Position numbers and translations under genes: made by a program
Notes under the pieces: generated by a model
Databases searched by the model: none
Told to the model about the DNA's origin: nothing
Seen by the model: only the letters and a program-made list of their open reading frames with translations
From: Paenibacillaceae bacterium
GTDB lineage: Bacteria; Bacillota; Clostridia; Lachnospirales; Lachnospiraceae
Direction: 5' to 3'
Assembly: GCA_015057715.1 (NCBI GenBank)
Contig: SVDS01000018.1
Location: 1-51,264, forward strand
DNA: 51,264 bases
Shown: one piece after another, positions 9,758-17,284 of the stretch
Position numbering within the stretch: the first letter of the stretch is position 1
Layout: each line of letters starts with the position of its first letter

Positions 9758-10329
9758 TTACTTCCTTACCTTTGCGGCCTCTCGCTTTTCGTCTTCAACC
9801 CTGCATCTTATACTGGCATATATAAACGCTTTTTCTCTGTCACCCATCTTTAACAATGTACTTGGCAATATGTGAAGCTTTTGCAGGGCGAAATGTGCTA
9901 AATTCATTTCACCATCGCCCTGCTTTATCAGTTTTTTGCTTCTTCGATGTCGTCGTTAATGTCCGCTTCCAAACCGGACAATTCTTTAACCGCCTGTGCC
10001 AGCGTGGCAAATTCACCTATAAGGAGCATCTTTTTCAGCAATTTCACGGCTCCAAGCACTCCATATGCTTTCTGTAGTTCTGCGTCGTTTAGGTCAGGGA
10101 AAACAACTGCGGAAGCAGCCAGATCATGGCTATAACCGATCTGATCGAATGTTTCTTCGCCCTTTTTATCTTTCCTCCGGTATTTTCTTATAATTTCTTC
10201 ATTTTCTTCCTGAGTCACCGGCCTGATTGTAAACGGGACAGTCTTTCCTTTTTCCTGGAATCTCTCAGATACAATTACCTCTTTGTTTTCAACCTTAACT
10301 GGGTTTAAGAATGCACTTAATGTACTCAT
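9758..10329 (-). CDS. Tail assembly chaperone, -1 frameshift fusion product (XkdN extended)
   Basis: The XkdN frame (10329 to 9928) ends ...EEAKN-stop. The last codons contain the heptamer A AAA AAC (9937-9931) in the correct zero-frame register. Slipping -1 opens a frame of 57 codons to a TAA at 9758-9760, reading LIKQGDGEMNLAHFALQKLH...EKAFIYASIRCRVEDEKREAAKVRK. The fusion is about 190 aa. A 9-bp stem (9923-9915 with 9891-9883) begins 7 bases after the heptamer and would stimulate slippage. Gene order just before the tape measure matches lambda gpG/gpGT-type chaperones. The frameshift is inferred, not measured. Confidence 0.82.
9883..9937 (-). promoter_or_regulatory. Programmed -1 frameshift site: A AAA AAC plus stem-loop
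   Basis: Slippery heptamer at 9937-9931, a 7-base spacer, then a perfect 9-bp stem (GCAGGGCGA with TCGCCCTGC) around a 23-base loop. The zero-frame stop TGA is the codon directly after the heptamer. Confidence 0.85.
9928..10329 (-). CDS. xkdN: Tail assembly chaperone, zero-frame product (XkdN-like)
   Basis: 133 aa with RFQEKGKTVPFTIRPVTQEENEEI and a TFDQIGYSHDLAASAVVFPDLNDAELQ segment, as in XkdN-family chaperones that coat the tape measure during tail assembly. GGAG precedes the ATG at 10329. Encoded between tube (XkdM) and tape measure. It is normally made in excess of its frameshifted extension. Confidence 0.88.
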   Translation of the reverse strand: MSTLSAFLNPVKVENKEVIVSERFQEKGKTVPFTIRPVTQEENEEIIRKYRRKDKKGEETFDQIGYSHDLAASAVVFPDLNDAELQKAYGVLGAVKLLKKMLLIGEFATLAQAVKELSGLEADINDDIEEAKN

Positions 10330-10374
10330 GTTTTATCTCCTCTCAATAATAAAGAGAAAGCTGTCAGCTCCCTC

Positions 10375-10851
10375 TTATCTCATATTTTCTGGCAATACAT
10401 AGCTCTCCAGATCATCCAGATCGTCAAATGTGAAATCTGTGTCTGTGGTATTAAGATCCTCGCTGCCATCTTCCAAGTAAGCCACCGGGACTTTAGCCAG
10501 AATAATATTTCTCATTACAACGGTACGCTTTCCGATGGTGGACGCCGGATCCTCGTTGGACACCTGAATGCTGATCTGTGGTGTGTCGCCGTTTTTAATG
10601 TACTGCTGATAAATTGCAAGCGCAGCCGGACTGACATTGTACATGGTCATGCTGCCTTTTCCCTCTGCGCCAACAACCTTATGCTGTTTCATTCGGTTCC
10701 CCAGCAACTTTTTCGCAATAACTGTGAACTCGATGTTTGCCTCGATTTTAGAGAGCTCGAAAAAATACCGGTTCTGTCCGTCCGTCGTAATAAATGCGCT
10801 ACCCTCACTGCCTGTCACGAGGTCCGCAATTTTTGTGTAACTTCCTGCCAT
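10375..10851 (-). CDS. xkdM: Tail tube protein (XkdM-like)
   Basis: 158 aa. The N-terminus SYTKIADLVTGSEGSAFITTDGQ and the pattern KIEANIEFTVIAKKLLGNRMKQHKVVGAEGKGSMT are those of XkdM/DUF2001 tube proteins of contractile tails. AAGGAGG precedes the ATG. It lies directly after the sheath gene, the standard order. Confidence 0.92.
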   Translation of the reverse strand: MAGSYTKIADLVTGSEGSAFITTDGQNRYFFELSKIEANIEFTVIAKKLLGNRMKQHKVVGAEGKGSMTMYNVSPAALAIYQQYIKNGDTPQISIQVSNEDPASTIGKRTVVMRNIILAKVPVAYLEDGSEDLNTTDTDFTFDDLDDLESYVLPENMR

Positions 10852-10862
10852 GATCTACCTCC

Positions 10863-11903
10863 TTATGACAAATTAACGATTATGTAAATCTTTTCCACGC
10901 TATCTACTGGTTTAATGTTCGCCGATACAAGTACCGTATCAATGGCAGTTCCTTTTTCCACGATCACATCATCCGTCTCAAATTCCTGAATGGCTCCCAA
11001 GTTCTGCAGCGTAGTGAAGTAATCTATTAATGCAGCTTTTAAAAGCACTCTGCCGTCAGCACTGTTATTCACTTTCCCAATATAGGAAGCCTCAAAAATA
11101 GAGGTTATATCATTCCTAATCCCATCAATTGTACGAATAACACGGTTTTTCTTAAGCATAGCCCCTTTAGTTGCTGTCGTAGTTGTCAGGGAATTGATAT
11201 CATAGACAACGGTCACATTCTGTGCGCTATCCACTTTGAAAATGAACTTCCCTGCCGTAACTGCTGTTTCCATTTCTGATCGGGTCATGCGGGGGGAAAC
11301 GTCAATGGCTCCCATAACAGTTTTACCAGTGTTCGAGGTGGTAATGCTTGCACCCGCGGTAGCGCCTCCCACCCACGCTGTAACTTCTGCCGCCGTAAGG
11401 CTTTCGTCTGCTGATGTTTTAAGCCCCTGTACCACATTGACAATAGCTTCACTGTCTGCGGTGTGGTTAGCGAGTACCGCCGTACACCACACTCCCTCAT
11501 CGTCTCTCATGGCTTTAATCCAGGTAACGATTGCCGCTTTTTCGGAGGCATGTTCCGTGTCATACGGATAGACCAGCGTATCAAACTTTTCTGTTCTGAG
11601 TGCAGCAAGTGCAGCCGTAATATCGTCAGCGTCATGCGTTGATGGAAGCTTATATACTTTGACCTTCTGTGTGTTATACAGTGCCAGATTTACGAGTTTC
11701 TTATCTGCTACCGTGGCGCTCTCTGGATAAGCCTGATCCGTTGCTGTGATCGTGTAAATGGCTCCGTCAGTGCCTACACTCAACTCCTGCAAAATAACCA
11801 CGGTTCCGCGATCACCTGGAGCAATGGATAATGGCTCATTTGTGACGACGTTGATATACGCACCGGGCAAAACTTTATTTTGTGATGTCCATGTTCCTGC
11901 CAT
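10863..11903 (-). CDS. xkdK: Contractile tail sheath protein (XkdK-like)
   Basis: 346 aa, with AGTWTSQNKVLPGAYINVVT at the N-terminus, AWVGGATAGASITTSNTGKTV in the centre and RVLLKAALIDYFTTLQNLGAIQEF near the C-terminus. These are hallmarks of phage tail sheath proteins. GGAG precedes the ATG at 11903. Its presence defines the phage as myovirus-type. Confidence 0.95.
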   Translation of the reverse strand: MAGTWTSQNKVLPGAYINVVTNEPLSIAPGDRGTVVILQELSVGTDGAIYTITATDQAYPESATVADKKLVNLALYNTQKVKVYKLPSTHDADDITAALAALRTEKFDTLVYPYDTEHASEKAAIVTWIKAMRDDEGVWCTAVLANHTADSEAIVNVVQGLKTSADESLTAAEVTAWVGGATAGASITTSNTGKTVMGAIDVSPRMTRSEMETAVTAGKFIFKVDSAQNVTVVYDINSLTTTTATKGAMLKKNRVIRTIDGIRNDITSIFEASYIGKVNNSADGRVLLKAALIDYFTTLQNLGAIQEFETDDVIVEKGTAIDTVLVSANIKPVDSVEKIYIIVNLS

Positions 11904-11904
11904 G

Positions 11905-12324
11905 TCAATTCTCCTTCATATTTGTATTGGTTTCCAGTTCCTGCATGGGCGTTTCACCCGCAGATAAGACCTCAATGTAGTCTACCGTGAACTGGAAGTG
12001 TAAAACATCGTCGGTCACTTTAAAGGACCGATCTTTTACATAAAAAGAACCCTCCAGAACGTGGAAATGTCTGGAAAGCTCCTCTTGCATCAACCTGCAC
12101 TTGCATAAATAATCTTTTGCCTCTCCATCAGGGAAATACTTTAAATCAAATTGAACGGATATGCGCTGCTTGCCATTAATAGAACGCGCCGGGGAAAAGT
12201 CGATTTGTTCCACCAAGAAAGCAGGTGTAGTAAAATTCTGTGGTGTATTGTCCCTATAGACTTTCGCGGTAGAATTAACTATCCTACATTCAGCCGATAT
12301 GCCCTTGTAGACATCATTTATCAT
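11905..12324 (-). CDS. Tail terminator / completion protein (XkdJ-position)
   Basis: 139 aa from an ATG at 12324 (MINDVYKGISAECRIVNS). This start is chosen because it overlaps the upstream stop (ATGATAAATGA) and follows GGAAAGAAG; a longer open frame to 12438 would sit inside the gp10-like gene. The fold pattern and location between gp10-like and sheath genes fit tail terminator/XkdJ-type proteins. Function is inferred from position. Confidence 0.72.
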   Translation of the reverse strand: MINDVYKGISAECRIVNSTAKVYRDNTPQNFTTPAFLVEQIDFSPARSINGKQRISVQFDLKYFPDGEAKDYLCKCRLMQEELSRHFHVLEGSFYVKDRSFKVTDDVLHFQFTVDYIEVLSAGETPMQELETNTNMKEN

Positions 12325-12730
12325 ACTTCTTTCCAATCCTCTCGATTTCAGCTTTGAATAAAGTAACCAGCCGTTTATTAATGTAACTGACACCCTTTTC
12401 AAGCATATAATGTCCGGGTACAAATCCGGTGGTTTCACCTGCCTTGTTTACAGTCCTATGTCCATCATTGACATACGAAGAATAATCCATAGTATTTACA
12501 ATAGATTTTTTAACTCCTTCCGCTCCTTTAACTGCTGGGGCAGATCTCCAAGCCTTTCTCATACTTCCGGAATCCACAGGAGTATTTTTCTTAATATCCG
12601 CAACACCTTCATTTACAGCCTGATTTAATATCTTCTTATCAAGTTCGCCTATCTCTCCAAGTTCTGCCATTAGTTCCTTGCGGAATTGGTCTATCATAGC
12701 CTTATTATTACGGTAATTACTGCTGCTCAT
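12314..12730 (-). CDS. HK97 gp10-like head-tail protein (XkdI-like)
   Basis: 138 aa. The features NEGVADIKKNTPVDSGSMRKAWR and DYSSYVNDGHRTVNKAGETTGFVPGHYML are characteristic of HK97 gp10/XkdI neck proteins. It overlaps both neighbours by a few bases, implying coupled translation. Confidence 0.88.
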   Translation of the reverse strand: MSSSNYRNNKAMIDQFRKELMAELGEIGELDKKILNQAVNEGVADIKKNTPVDSGSMRKAWRSAPAVKGAEGVKKSIVNTMDYSSYVNDGHRTVNKAGETTGFVPGHYMLEKGVSYINKRLVTLFKAEIERIGKKYDK

Positions 12731-13065
12731 GCCTTTCCGTCCTTTTCAATCTTACATTGCCATTGAAAGCGGTACGGGTGGCACTCGCCCAGTTTGACCG
12801 TGACCGGATCGCCCTTACGAAGTGTTACAACTACCTTGTCCCCGGGCTTTATGTCATGTTCAATTCCGCAAAAGAGCTGGGCTGTACTTAACATAATGGG
12901 AACCCCGTTTTCTGCTGTTGTCTGAGATGAAATACTGTACCGGCACTTTGCACTTTCTATAACCGGGAACTCCTGGTTTGTCTCGAAACCATCATCGTCC
13001 TCACCAGATATATACCGGTATACGTCCATCTTTGCATCATACATTCGCTCATATGGATTATACAT
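12727..13065 (-). CDS. Head closure / head-tail connector (XkdH-like, DUF3599)
   Basis: 112 aa beta-rich protein beginning MYNPYERMYDAKMDVYRY, with GIEHDIKPGDKVVVTLRKGDPV and GECHPYRFQWQC. These motifs are shared with XkdH/DUF3599 head closure proteins. It overlaps the connector gene upstream by 8 bases. Confidence 0.8.
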   Translation of the reverse strand: MYNPYERMYDAKMDVYRYISGEDDDGFETNQEFPVIESAKCRYSISSQTTAENGVPIMLSTAQLFCGIEHDIKPGDKVVVTLRKGDPVTVKLGECHPYRFQWQCKIEKDGKA

Positions 13066-13411
13066 ATCCTCTCAGCCTCCTATAAAGCCGTAGAGCTGTC
13101 TTATCACTGTCAGACAACCCATATATGCCCTCTTTGCCATTGGCTCCACTGGTGACGTATGTTATAGTTCCGTCGCCCTCTTTAATGCTTGCAATATCCT
13201 GGGCAAATCCGCTGCCACTTGCAGCCTCATAATCAATGATAGCTTTTGCTTTCTTACGAATAATTCTTTCCAGTGCGTTCGGTATCATTTCTATGTTGAT
13301 ATTGCAGTATTCGCAGACGAGCAGGATGACATCGGAGATGATCAAATCCTGCGTTTCGTCCTCAATCTTAAGATTATTTTTTACTACTGTGAGCATCTCC
13401 GATTCTGTCAT
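13058..13411 (-). CDS. Phage head-tail connector (gp6/YqbG-like)
   Basis: 117 aa helical protein (MTESEMLTVVKNNLKI, ILLVCEYCNINIEMIPNALERII, ALRLYRRLRGYV) directly downstream of major capsid. Fits the gp6/DUF3199 connector family. AAGGAGG precedes the ATG. Confidence 0.85.
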   Translation of the reverse strand: MTESEMLTVVKNNLKIEDETQDLIISDVILLVCEYCNINIEMIPNALERIIRKKAKAIIDYEAASGSGFAQDIASIKEGDGTITYVTSGANGKEGIYGLSDSDKTALRLYRRLRGYV

Positions 13412-13422
13412 ACTGCCCTCCT

Positions 13423-14421
13423 TTAACCAATCTTGTGTTTAATGGCTACGATACGAATCTGTTTAGGCTCATAAACGCGCTCATAGTTAATCGCATTCAT
13501 CAGTTCATCTTTCGTGGGTGTCTCAACATGTTCTCGTGCAAGGTTGGTCCACTTGATACCCCTGGGGTGCATGATAAAAGCTTTACGGCTGATAAGATAA
13601 TCAACACCGGACCCCTTTCTTTTTTCTCGATCAACCTCCGTCGGTACGAATCCAACTGGTGAACCGTTTCCGAATGCAATAGCGCCTTGCCCGAATAAAT
13701 ATGTAGTAAATACGTCACCGATTACTGGGCAGCCATCATCTACAATAACCCTGCGTCCCTGATATACCTCGAATTCCACATCGTTTGAGTCTCTTTCAGT
13801 AGAAATAAGGTTGAGCTTTTTAAGATATGTCTTAGTGGCACTGTGCATGCTAACAGCAGTAAGCTGACCCTGTGCATCTCCCAATAACTGTACAGCGTCA
13901 ATAAATGCACTGGCGCTGATTTTCTGAGCTGCAGCTGACCCCATAGAAGCAATGTCAAGAATGTGATCTTTAAGAGGAGTCGCAGTCTCGCTCTCCCCAT
14001 TGGTATAACTTCCGAAAGCACCGGATAAGACCTGGATCAAGATCTTCTGGTATTCTCTAACCCAATATCCAGCCTCCAGATTTCCGATAGCTGCCATAGG
14101 GTCGCTACCAGCAAGTGCCGCTGAAAGATCCGTTGCTGCCCACAGGTTGGCCTTGCGGATAGTTGTAGACACGTCCTGATTGGAAGTGATTTTTTTTGCT
14201 GTCAGATCTTTGTCTTCAATAATATCTTCAGAGTCACCGGTTAAATCCTCGAAGAATGGCATATTGTGGATTGGAGCTGCTTCACTCGCCAAACGGTCAA
14301 ACTCTGCATTGTTGGTAATTATACCGCTCTGGAAGAGGGCGGATTGCTCCATGGTACGATTTACTACATACGGTGTGTAAAGTTCCGGAATAATAACATC
14401 TGATAATTTTGTTGCTGGCAT
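13423..14421 (-). CDS. Major capsid protein
   Basis: 332 aa. The N-terminus contains TKLSDVIIPELYTPYVVNRTMEQSALFQSGI, with DVSTTIRKANLWAATDLSAALAGSDPM in the centre, typical of the PBSX/SPP1-like coat protein group. It follows the scaffold gene and precedes the connectors. It forms the icosahedral head shell. Confidence 0.9.
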   Translation of the reverse strand: MPATKLSDVIIPELYTPYVVNRTMEQSALFQSGIITNNAEFDRLASEAAPIHNMPFFEDLTGDSEDIIEDKDLTAKKITSNQDVSTTIRKANLWAATDLSAALAGSDPMAAIGNLEAGYWVREYQKILIQVLSGAFGSYTNGESETATPLKDHILDIASMGSAAAQKISASAFIDAVQLLGDAQGQLTAVSMHSATKTYLKKLNLISTERDSNDVEFEVYQGRRVIVDDGCPVIGDVFTTYLFGQGAIAFGNGSPVGFVPTEVDREKRKGSGVDYLISRKAFIMHPRGIKWTNLAREHVETPTKDELMNAINYERVYEPKQIRIVAIKHKIG

Positions 14422-14447
14422 TTAATCACCTATTACCTTTCTTTTCA

Positions 14448-15050
14448 TTAAATAGTTACGCCGGCGGATGCAGCCAGCTCTCTTGCCCTTGTTGGGTCGT
14501 CGCGAAGTAGCTTTCCCTGCTCCGTAAGATTAAAACTTTCTTTTGCAAATGGATTCTTTGCTGACGGATTTCCACCACCTGCTGGTTTATAGCCACCACC
14601 ATTGTCGACCTTAAATAAATGCGGAGAAGCTTCTTTCAGCGGTTTCAGTATATCGTCAACACCGACTGGCTTCCCCTCTTTATCGAAAGTAAACTTATCA
14701 AGCCCGCCCTGCTTATAAATGATATAATCTACATCTGTAACACCGGCCTCTTTAAGCTTGTCTTTCAGAGCATATTCCTTCTGAGTATTTGCGGCAGCGT
14801 CTTTCAGACCTTTAATCTCATTCTCATAGTCCGTAATCTTCTTCTGGAGACCTTCGCTTCCTTCGGAGTCCTTTTTCAAGTCACCAATGGTCGTATTGGC
14901 CGTTTCAAGCTCCTTGACCTTGTTGTTATACTCCTGCTTCGGTACTGCATGCTTCGGAAACTCTGTGTTGACAGCTTTCATCGTAGCTTCAATGTCCAAC
15001 TTCCCATCTGTAATTACTGCATTTTCTAAAATTGTTTTTATCCAATCCAT
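14448..15050 (-). CDS. Capsid scaffold protein (GPO-like/DUF4355-type)
   Basis: About 200 aa, highly charged with a long coiled coil (about residues 50-105, KELETANTTIGDLKKDSEGSEGLQKKI). The C-terminus ends NPFAKESFNLTEQGKLLRDDPTRARELA, common in phage minor structural/scaffold proteins. The ATG at 15050 follows GGAGG by 8 bases; the ATG at 15065 contains that Shine-Dalgarno and is less likely. A structured leader lies directly upstream. Confidence 0.83.
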   Translation of the reverse strand: MDWIKTILENAVITDGKLDIEATMKAVNTEFPKHAVPKQEYNNKVKELETANTTIGDLKKDSEGSEGLQKKITDYENEIKGLKDAAANTQKEYALKDKLKEAGVTDVDYIIYKQGGLDKFTFDKEGKPVGVDDILKPLKEASPHLFKVDNGGGYKPAGGGNPSAKNPFAKESFNLTEQGKLLRDDPTRARELAASAGVTI

Positions 15051-15079
15051 TGTTATTTCCTCCATAGATTTTTATTCCC

Positions 15080-15152
15080 GCTCTCCGGGTATTGGGATTC
15101 AGCCAGTTATACCCGTGGCAGGGTAGATGATAGTTTACCCTCGTTCCGGAGC
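15080..15152 (-). promoter_or_regulatory. Structured RNA leader ahead of scaffold/capsid genes
   Basis: On the minus strand two local stems form: 15141-15136 with 15125-15120, and 15115-15109 with 15092-15086. They are enclosed by a closing stem CTCC/GGAG (15151-15148 with 15086-15083, competing by one base). This gives a three-way-junction-like fold about 20-30 bases before the scaffold start. It matches no riboswitch class I recognise. Confidence 0.45.
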
Positions 15153-15156
15153 ATAA

Positions 15157-15182
15157 AAATAACACCCAGGATTACCTGCGTG
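15157..15182 (-). terminator. Attenuator-like hairpin ahead of scaffold gene
   Basis: CACGCAGG (15182-15175) pairs with CCTGGGTG (15170-15163) around TAAT, with one mismatch, followed by TTATTTTTATG. The loop region resembles the hairpin ahead of the lysin gene. Confidence 0.5.
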
Positions 15183-15204
15183 CTTTGTAAATTCAAATAT
15201 ATAG

Positions 15205-15234
15205 TTATATTGGATCTTCTCTAATCCGGTTCAT
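15205..15234 (-). CDS. Possible 9-codon leader peptide MNRIREDPI
   Basis: An ATG with a strong GGAAGGAG site 6 bases upstream opens only nine codons before TAA. It lies between the palindrome at 15248 and the attenuator-like hairpin at 15157. This arrangement resembles leader-peptide attenuation, but the frame is so short that it may be fortuitous. Confidence 0.3.
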   Translation of the reverse strand: MNRIREDPI

Positions 15235-15247
15235 TAGACTCCTTCCT

Positions 15248-15264
15248 GTTGCGATCGTCGCAAC
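15248..15264. repeat. 17-bp palindrome GTTGCGATCGTCGCAAC, copy 2
   Basis: Arms identical to the palindrome at 958-974; the three central bases differ on the plus strand (TCG against CGG). Located between the 72-aa gene and the scaffold gene. Possible binding site for a phage regulator. Confidence 0.7.
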
Positions 15265-15275
15265 TTTTTAATACA

Positions 15276-15308
15276 AAAATACCACCAGCCATTAACTGAC
15301 TGATGGTA
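15276..15308 (-). terminator. Terminator after the 72-aa gene
   Basis: Minus-strand TACCATCAG pairs with CTGGTGGTA (one G-T), followed by TTTTTG. It directly follows the stop at 15309 and would end or attenuate the terminase-portal-MuF transcript. Confidence 0.6.
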
Positions 15309-15527
15309 CTAAATAATTAACATAGTTTTTATTTTTTCTGCTTCTTCCTCTGTTATTTCATCGTATTCCCAATCCTCACCGATAAATATGCAGCATTGCT
15401 CTGGAGAAGGTTTCCATTCTTCTAATTCCTTGTTGTAGCGCTCAAACTCTCCGCCGATGAAACGATACAAGCGTCTTGCGCTTTTCTTGTTCTTTTCATA
15501 GCCATATACAAAATAAAAATCCTCCAT
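15309..15527 (-). CDS. Small acidic protein (72 aa), candidate immunity partner of MuF-RelA/SpoT
   Basis: Unrecognised. It is strongly acidic (about 18 Asp/Glu against 11 Lys/Arg) and has no membrane segment. The ATG has GGAGG 4 bases upstream and lies 8 bases after the MuF stop. In phages with toxin-tailed MuF proteins a small gene directly downstream is often the immunity gene. Acidic size and position fit, but the role is inference. A terminator follows it. Confidence 0.7.
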   Translation of the reverse strand: MEDFYFVYGYEKNKKSARRLYRFIGGEFERYNKELEEWKPSPEQCCIFIGEDWEYDEITEEEAEKIKTMLII

Positions 15528-15535
15528 GAGACCTC

Positions 15536-17284
15536 CTATTTTATCTGATCAATATTTAAAGGTATCTCTAATTGAGATGATAGTTCAAACATTTTATTAG
15601 TAAGGACATTACGTCTTTCGGCACTTGTAGCATCTTTACGATGCTCTTCGTATAAACCATGCATTTCTTTACTGTCTTTTAGTTTATAACTTTCAGGTGT
15701 GTGGAATTGCACCTCAAACCGCTGCCCTTCCGGTGTCTCAAAAACGCAATTCACGCCTTTATATGCAGACCTTTTATTAAGCCAAGTGTTTTTGACTTTT
15801 ACAGTCTTATACCCCATGTCGGTAAAATGCTTTGATACATTATTATACGAATCTACCACAGACAGGGCATTGCTCTGATAAGTGTATCGAATAACATCGT
15901 TCGTTGAATTAATGGTATCTTTAATAATCTGTGAATCCAAGCTATGCTCACTGTCAGTACCTACTTTTCGCAGGAAAGAATCTTTTGATTTTATCCGGTT
16001 TTCCAACCCTACTAATGTCACTCCGGTGTCATTAGATATCTTTTTCAGATCAGCAGTGATTGCCGGTTCTTTCAGAATGATCTTATTGTAAGCATTAGTC
16101 TTGCGGTAAAGCGCCTGTACGCTCTTCCACTCTTCATTATCATTATACTTTAATTTTTGGAAAGAATCCAGTGTTTCAGGAGCGTCTTCTCCAAGAATAT
16201 CTTTATACCGCTCAAACTGCTCCCGGTCTGCTTTTTCATGTTGGAGTTTCTTTTCAGCCAGTGCCTTTTTAGGATTATTTTCTATGTACTCAGCGTGCCA
16301 CTCTTTATAAGACATTTCAGCTGGAACTTTGTAAGATTCTCCCGTTTCAGGATCCCTGGCAACTCTTGTCATGCCATCTGTCGGAGTATCATCATAATAT
16401 GGCGCATCTGTGCAACGGCATAGAGCATGCATAGGGGCCATATTGACACCGACTACCGCCTTATCAACAACAAACTTCTTTGTATCCAGCGGTCTGCACA
16501 CCTCACATGTCTTACTGTCCAGAGTGGCAATATATTCATACTTCTCTACTCCGTCCTCTTTGTAGGCATCATGTGTAGCCTGAGACATCATAAAACTAGC
16601 CTCGGTATGCAAGAGCCGATATGCCTCCCATTGTTTGGTCTGGAATTTCTTTGCAAATTCCTTGCTTAATGTATTGGGGTGCTTTCCCTGTATCATCATG
16701 GTTGTCATGGACTCCATGAGCTGTTGCTGCAGGTATGCCTTTTGCTTCCAGAGCCGTGTGGAGAAATTAGCTCCATCAAACGGATAATTGATGTAAGTAT
16801 CAATCAACGCCGGGGATACTTGAGCGAAATCTTTATGAAACCCGGTGTATTGGTCGATATTGTACCATGTCCGATAGTAAGAATCTTTATACACCTGTTC
16901 CAATGTTAGGGATCCGTTATATTCATAATCAACCGCATACAGTTGCTGCAGGACAGCGTCGATCTGTTTTTCTAATGCTTCGTACCGGGTAACCCTCGCC
17001 TTGATAGACATGTTTTCCACTTCAAGGTTATACTTTCCCATGTTAGCCTTTACCTTGTCGATAAAGTCATTAAGTTCCCCGACCTCAGCCTTTGACAGCA
17101 GTTTCCGGGCTTTGGCATAAGTCACACCGTTTTCATCTGCATACCGCAGGTAAAACAAATCTATGGTCTGCTGTATTTCCTTTTTGGATTGAATAAACGC
17201 TTTTTCTAAGTCAACATAATATTGATTAGCAAGCTTTTCCCCGGCCATGTACCGACTTGTTTGCCTATCTTCCCAGTAAGACAT
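15536..17284 (-). CDS. MuF minor capsid protein with C-terminal RelA/SpoT-like domain
   Basis: 582 aa. Residues about 1-335 are a standard MuF/SPP1 gp7 head morphogenesis protein; the metal-binding signature is C260-x2-C263 with H286, C289 and C291. Residues about 400-582 are an extra domain carrying RelA/SpoT synthetase motifs: R430-x-K432-x3-S436-x3-K440, NDVIRY (D463, R466), YKG (508-510), FEVQFHT (E524, Q526) and MHGLY (H542). This fits a (p)ppGpp/(p)ppApp-type or tRNA-pyrophosphorylating toxin domain delivered with the virion. The start overlaps the portal stop (TGATG). The MuF part is certain; enzymatic activity of the tail is inferred. Confidence 0.9.
   Translation of the reverse strand: MSYWEDRQTSRYMAGEKLANQYYVDLEKAFIQSKKEIQQTIDLFYLRYADENGVTYAKARKLLSKAEVGELNDFIDKVKANMGKYNLEVENMSIKARVTRYEALEKQIDAVLQQLYAVDYEYNGSLTLEQVYKDSYYRTWYNIDQYTGFHKDFAQVSPALIDTYINYPFDGANFSTRLWKQKAYLQQQLMESMTTMMIQGKHPNTLSKEFAKKFQTKQWEAYRLLHTEASFMMSQATHDAYKEDGVEKYEYIATLDSKTCEVCRPLDTKKFVVDKAVVGVNMAPMHALCRCTDAPYYDDTPTDGMTRVARDPETGESYKVPAEMSYKEWHAEYIENNPKKALAEKKLQHEKADREQFERYKDILGEDAPETLDSFQKLKYNDNEEWKSVQALYRKTNAYNKIILKEPAITADLKKISNDTGVTLVGLENRIKSKDSFLRKVGTDSEHSLDSQIIKDTINSTNDVIRYTYQSNALSVVDSYNNVSKHFTDMGYKTVKVKNTWLNKRSAYKGVNCVFETPEGQRFEVQFHTPESYKLKDSKEMHGLYEEHRKDATSAERRNVLTNKMFELSSQLEIPLNIDQIK

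Noticed and set aside
15536-17284. MuF C-terminus as an ADP-ribosyltransferase toxin
   Set aside because: No R-S-E or H-Y-E motif order is seen; the RxKxxxSxxxK and EVQFHT pattern fits RelA/SpoT much better.
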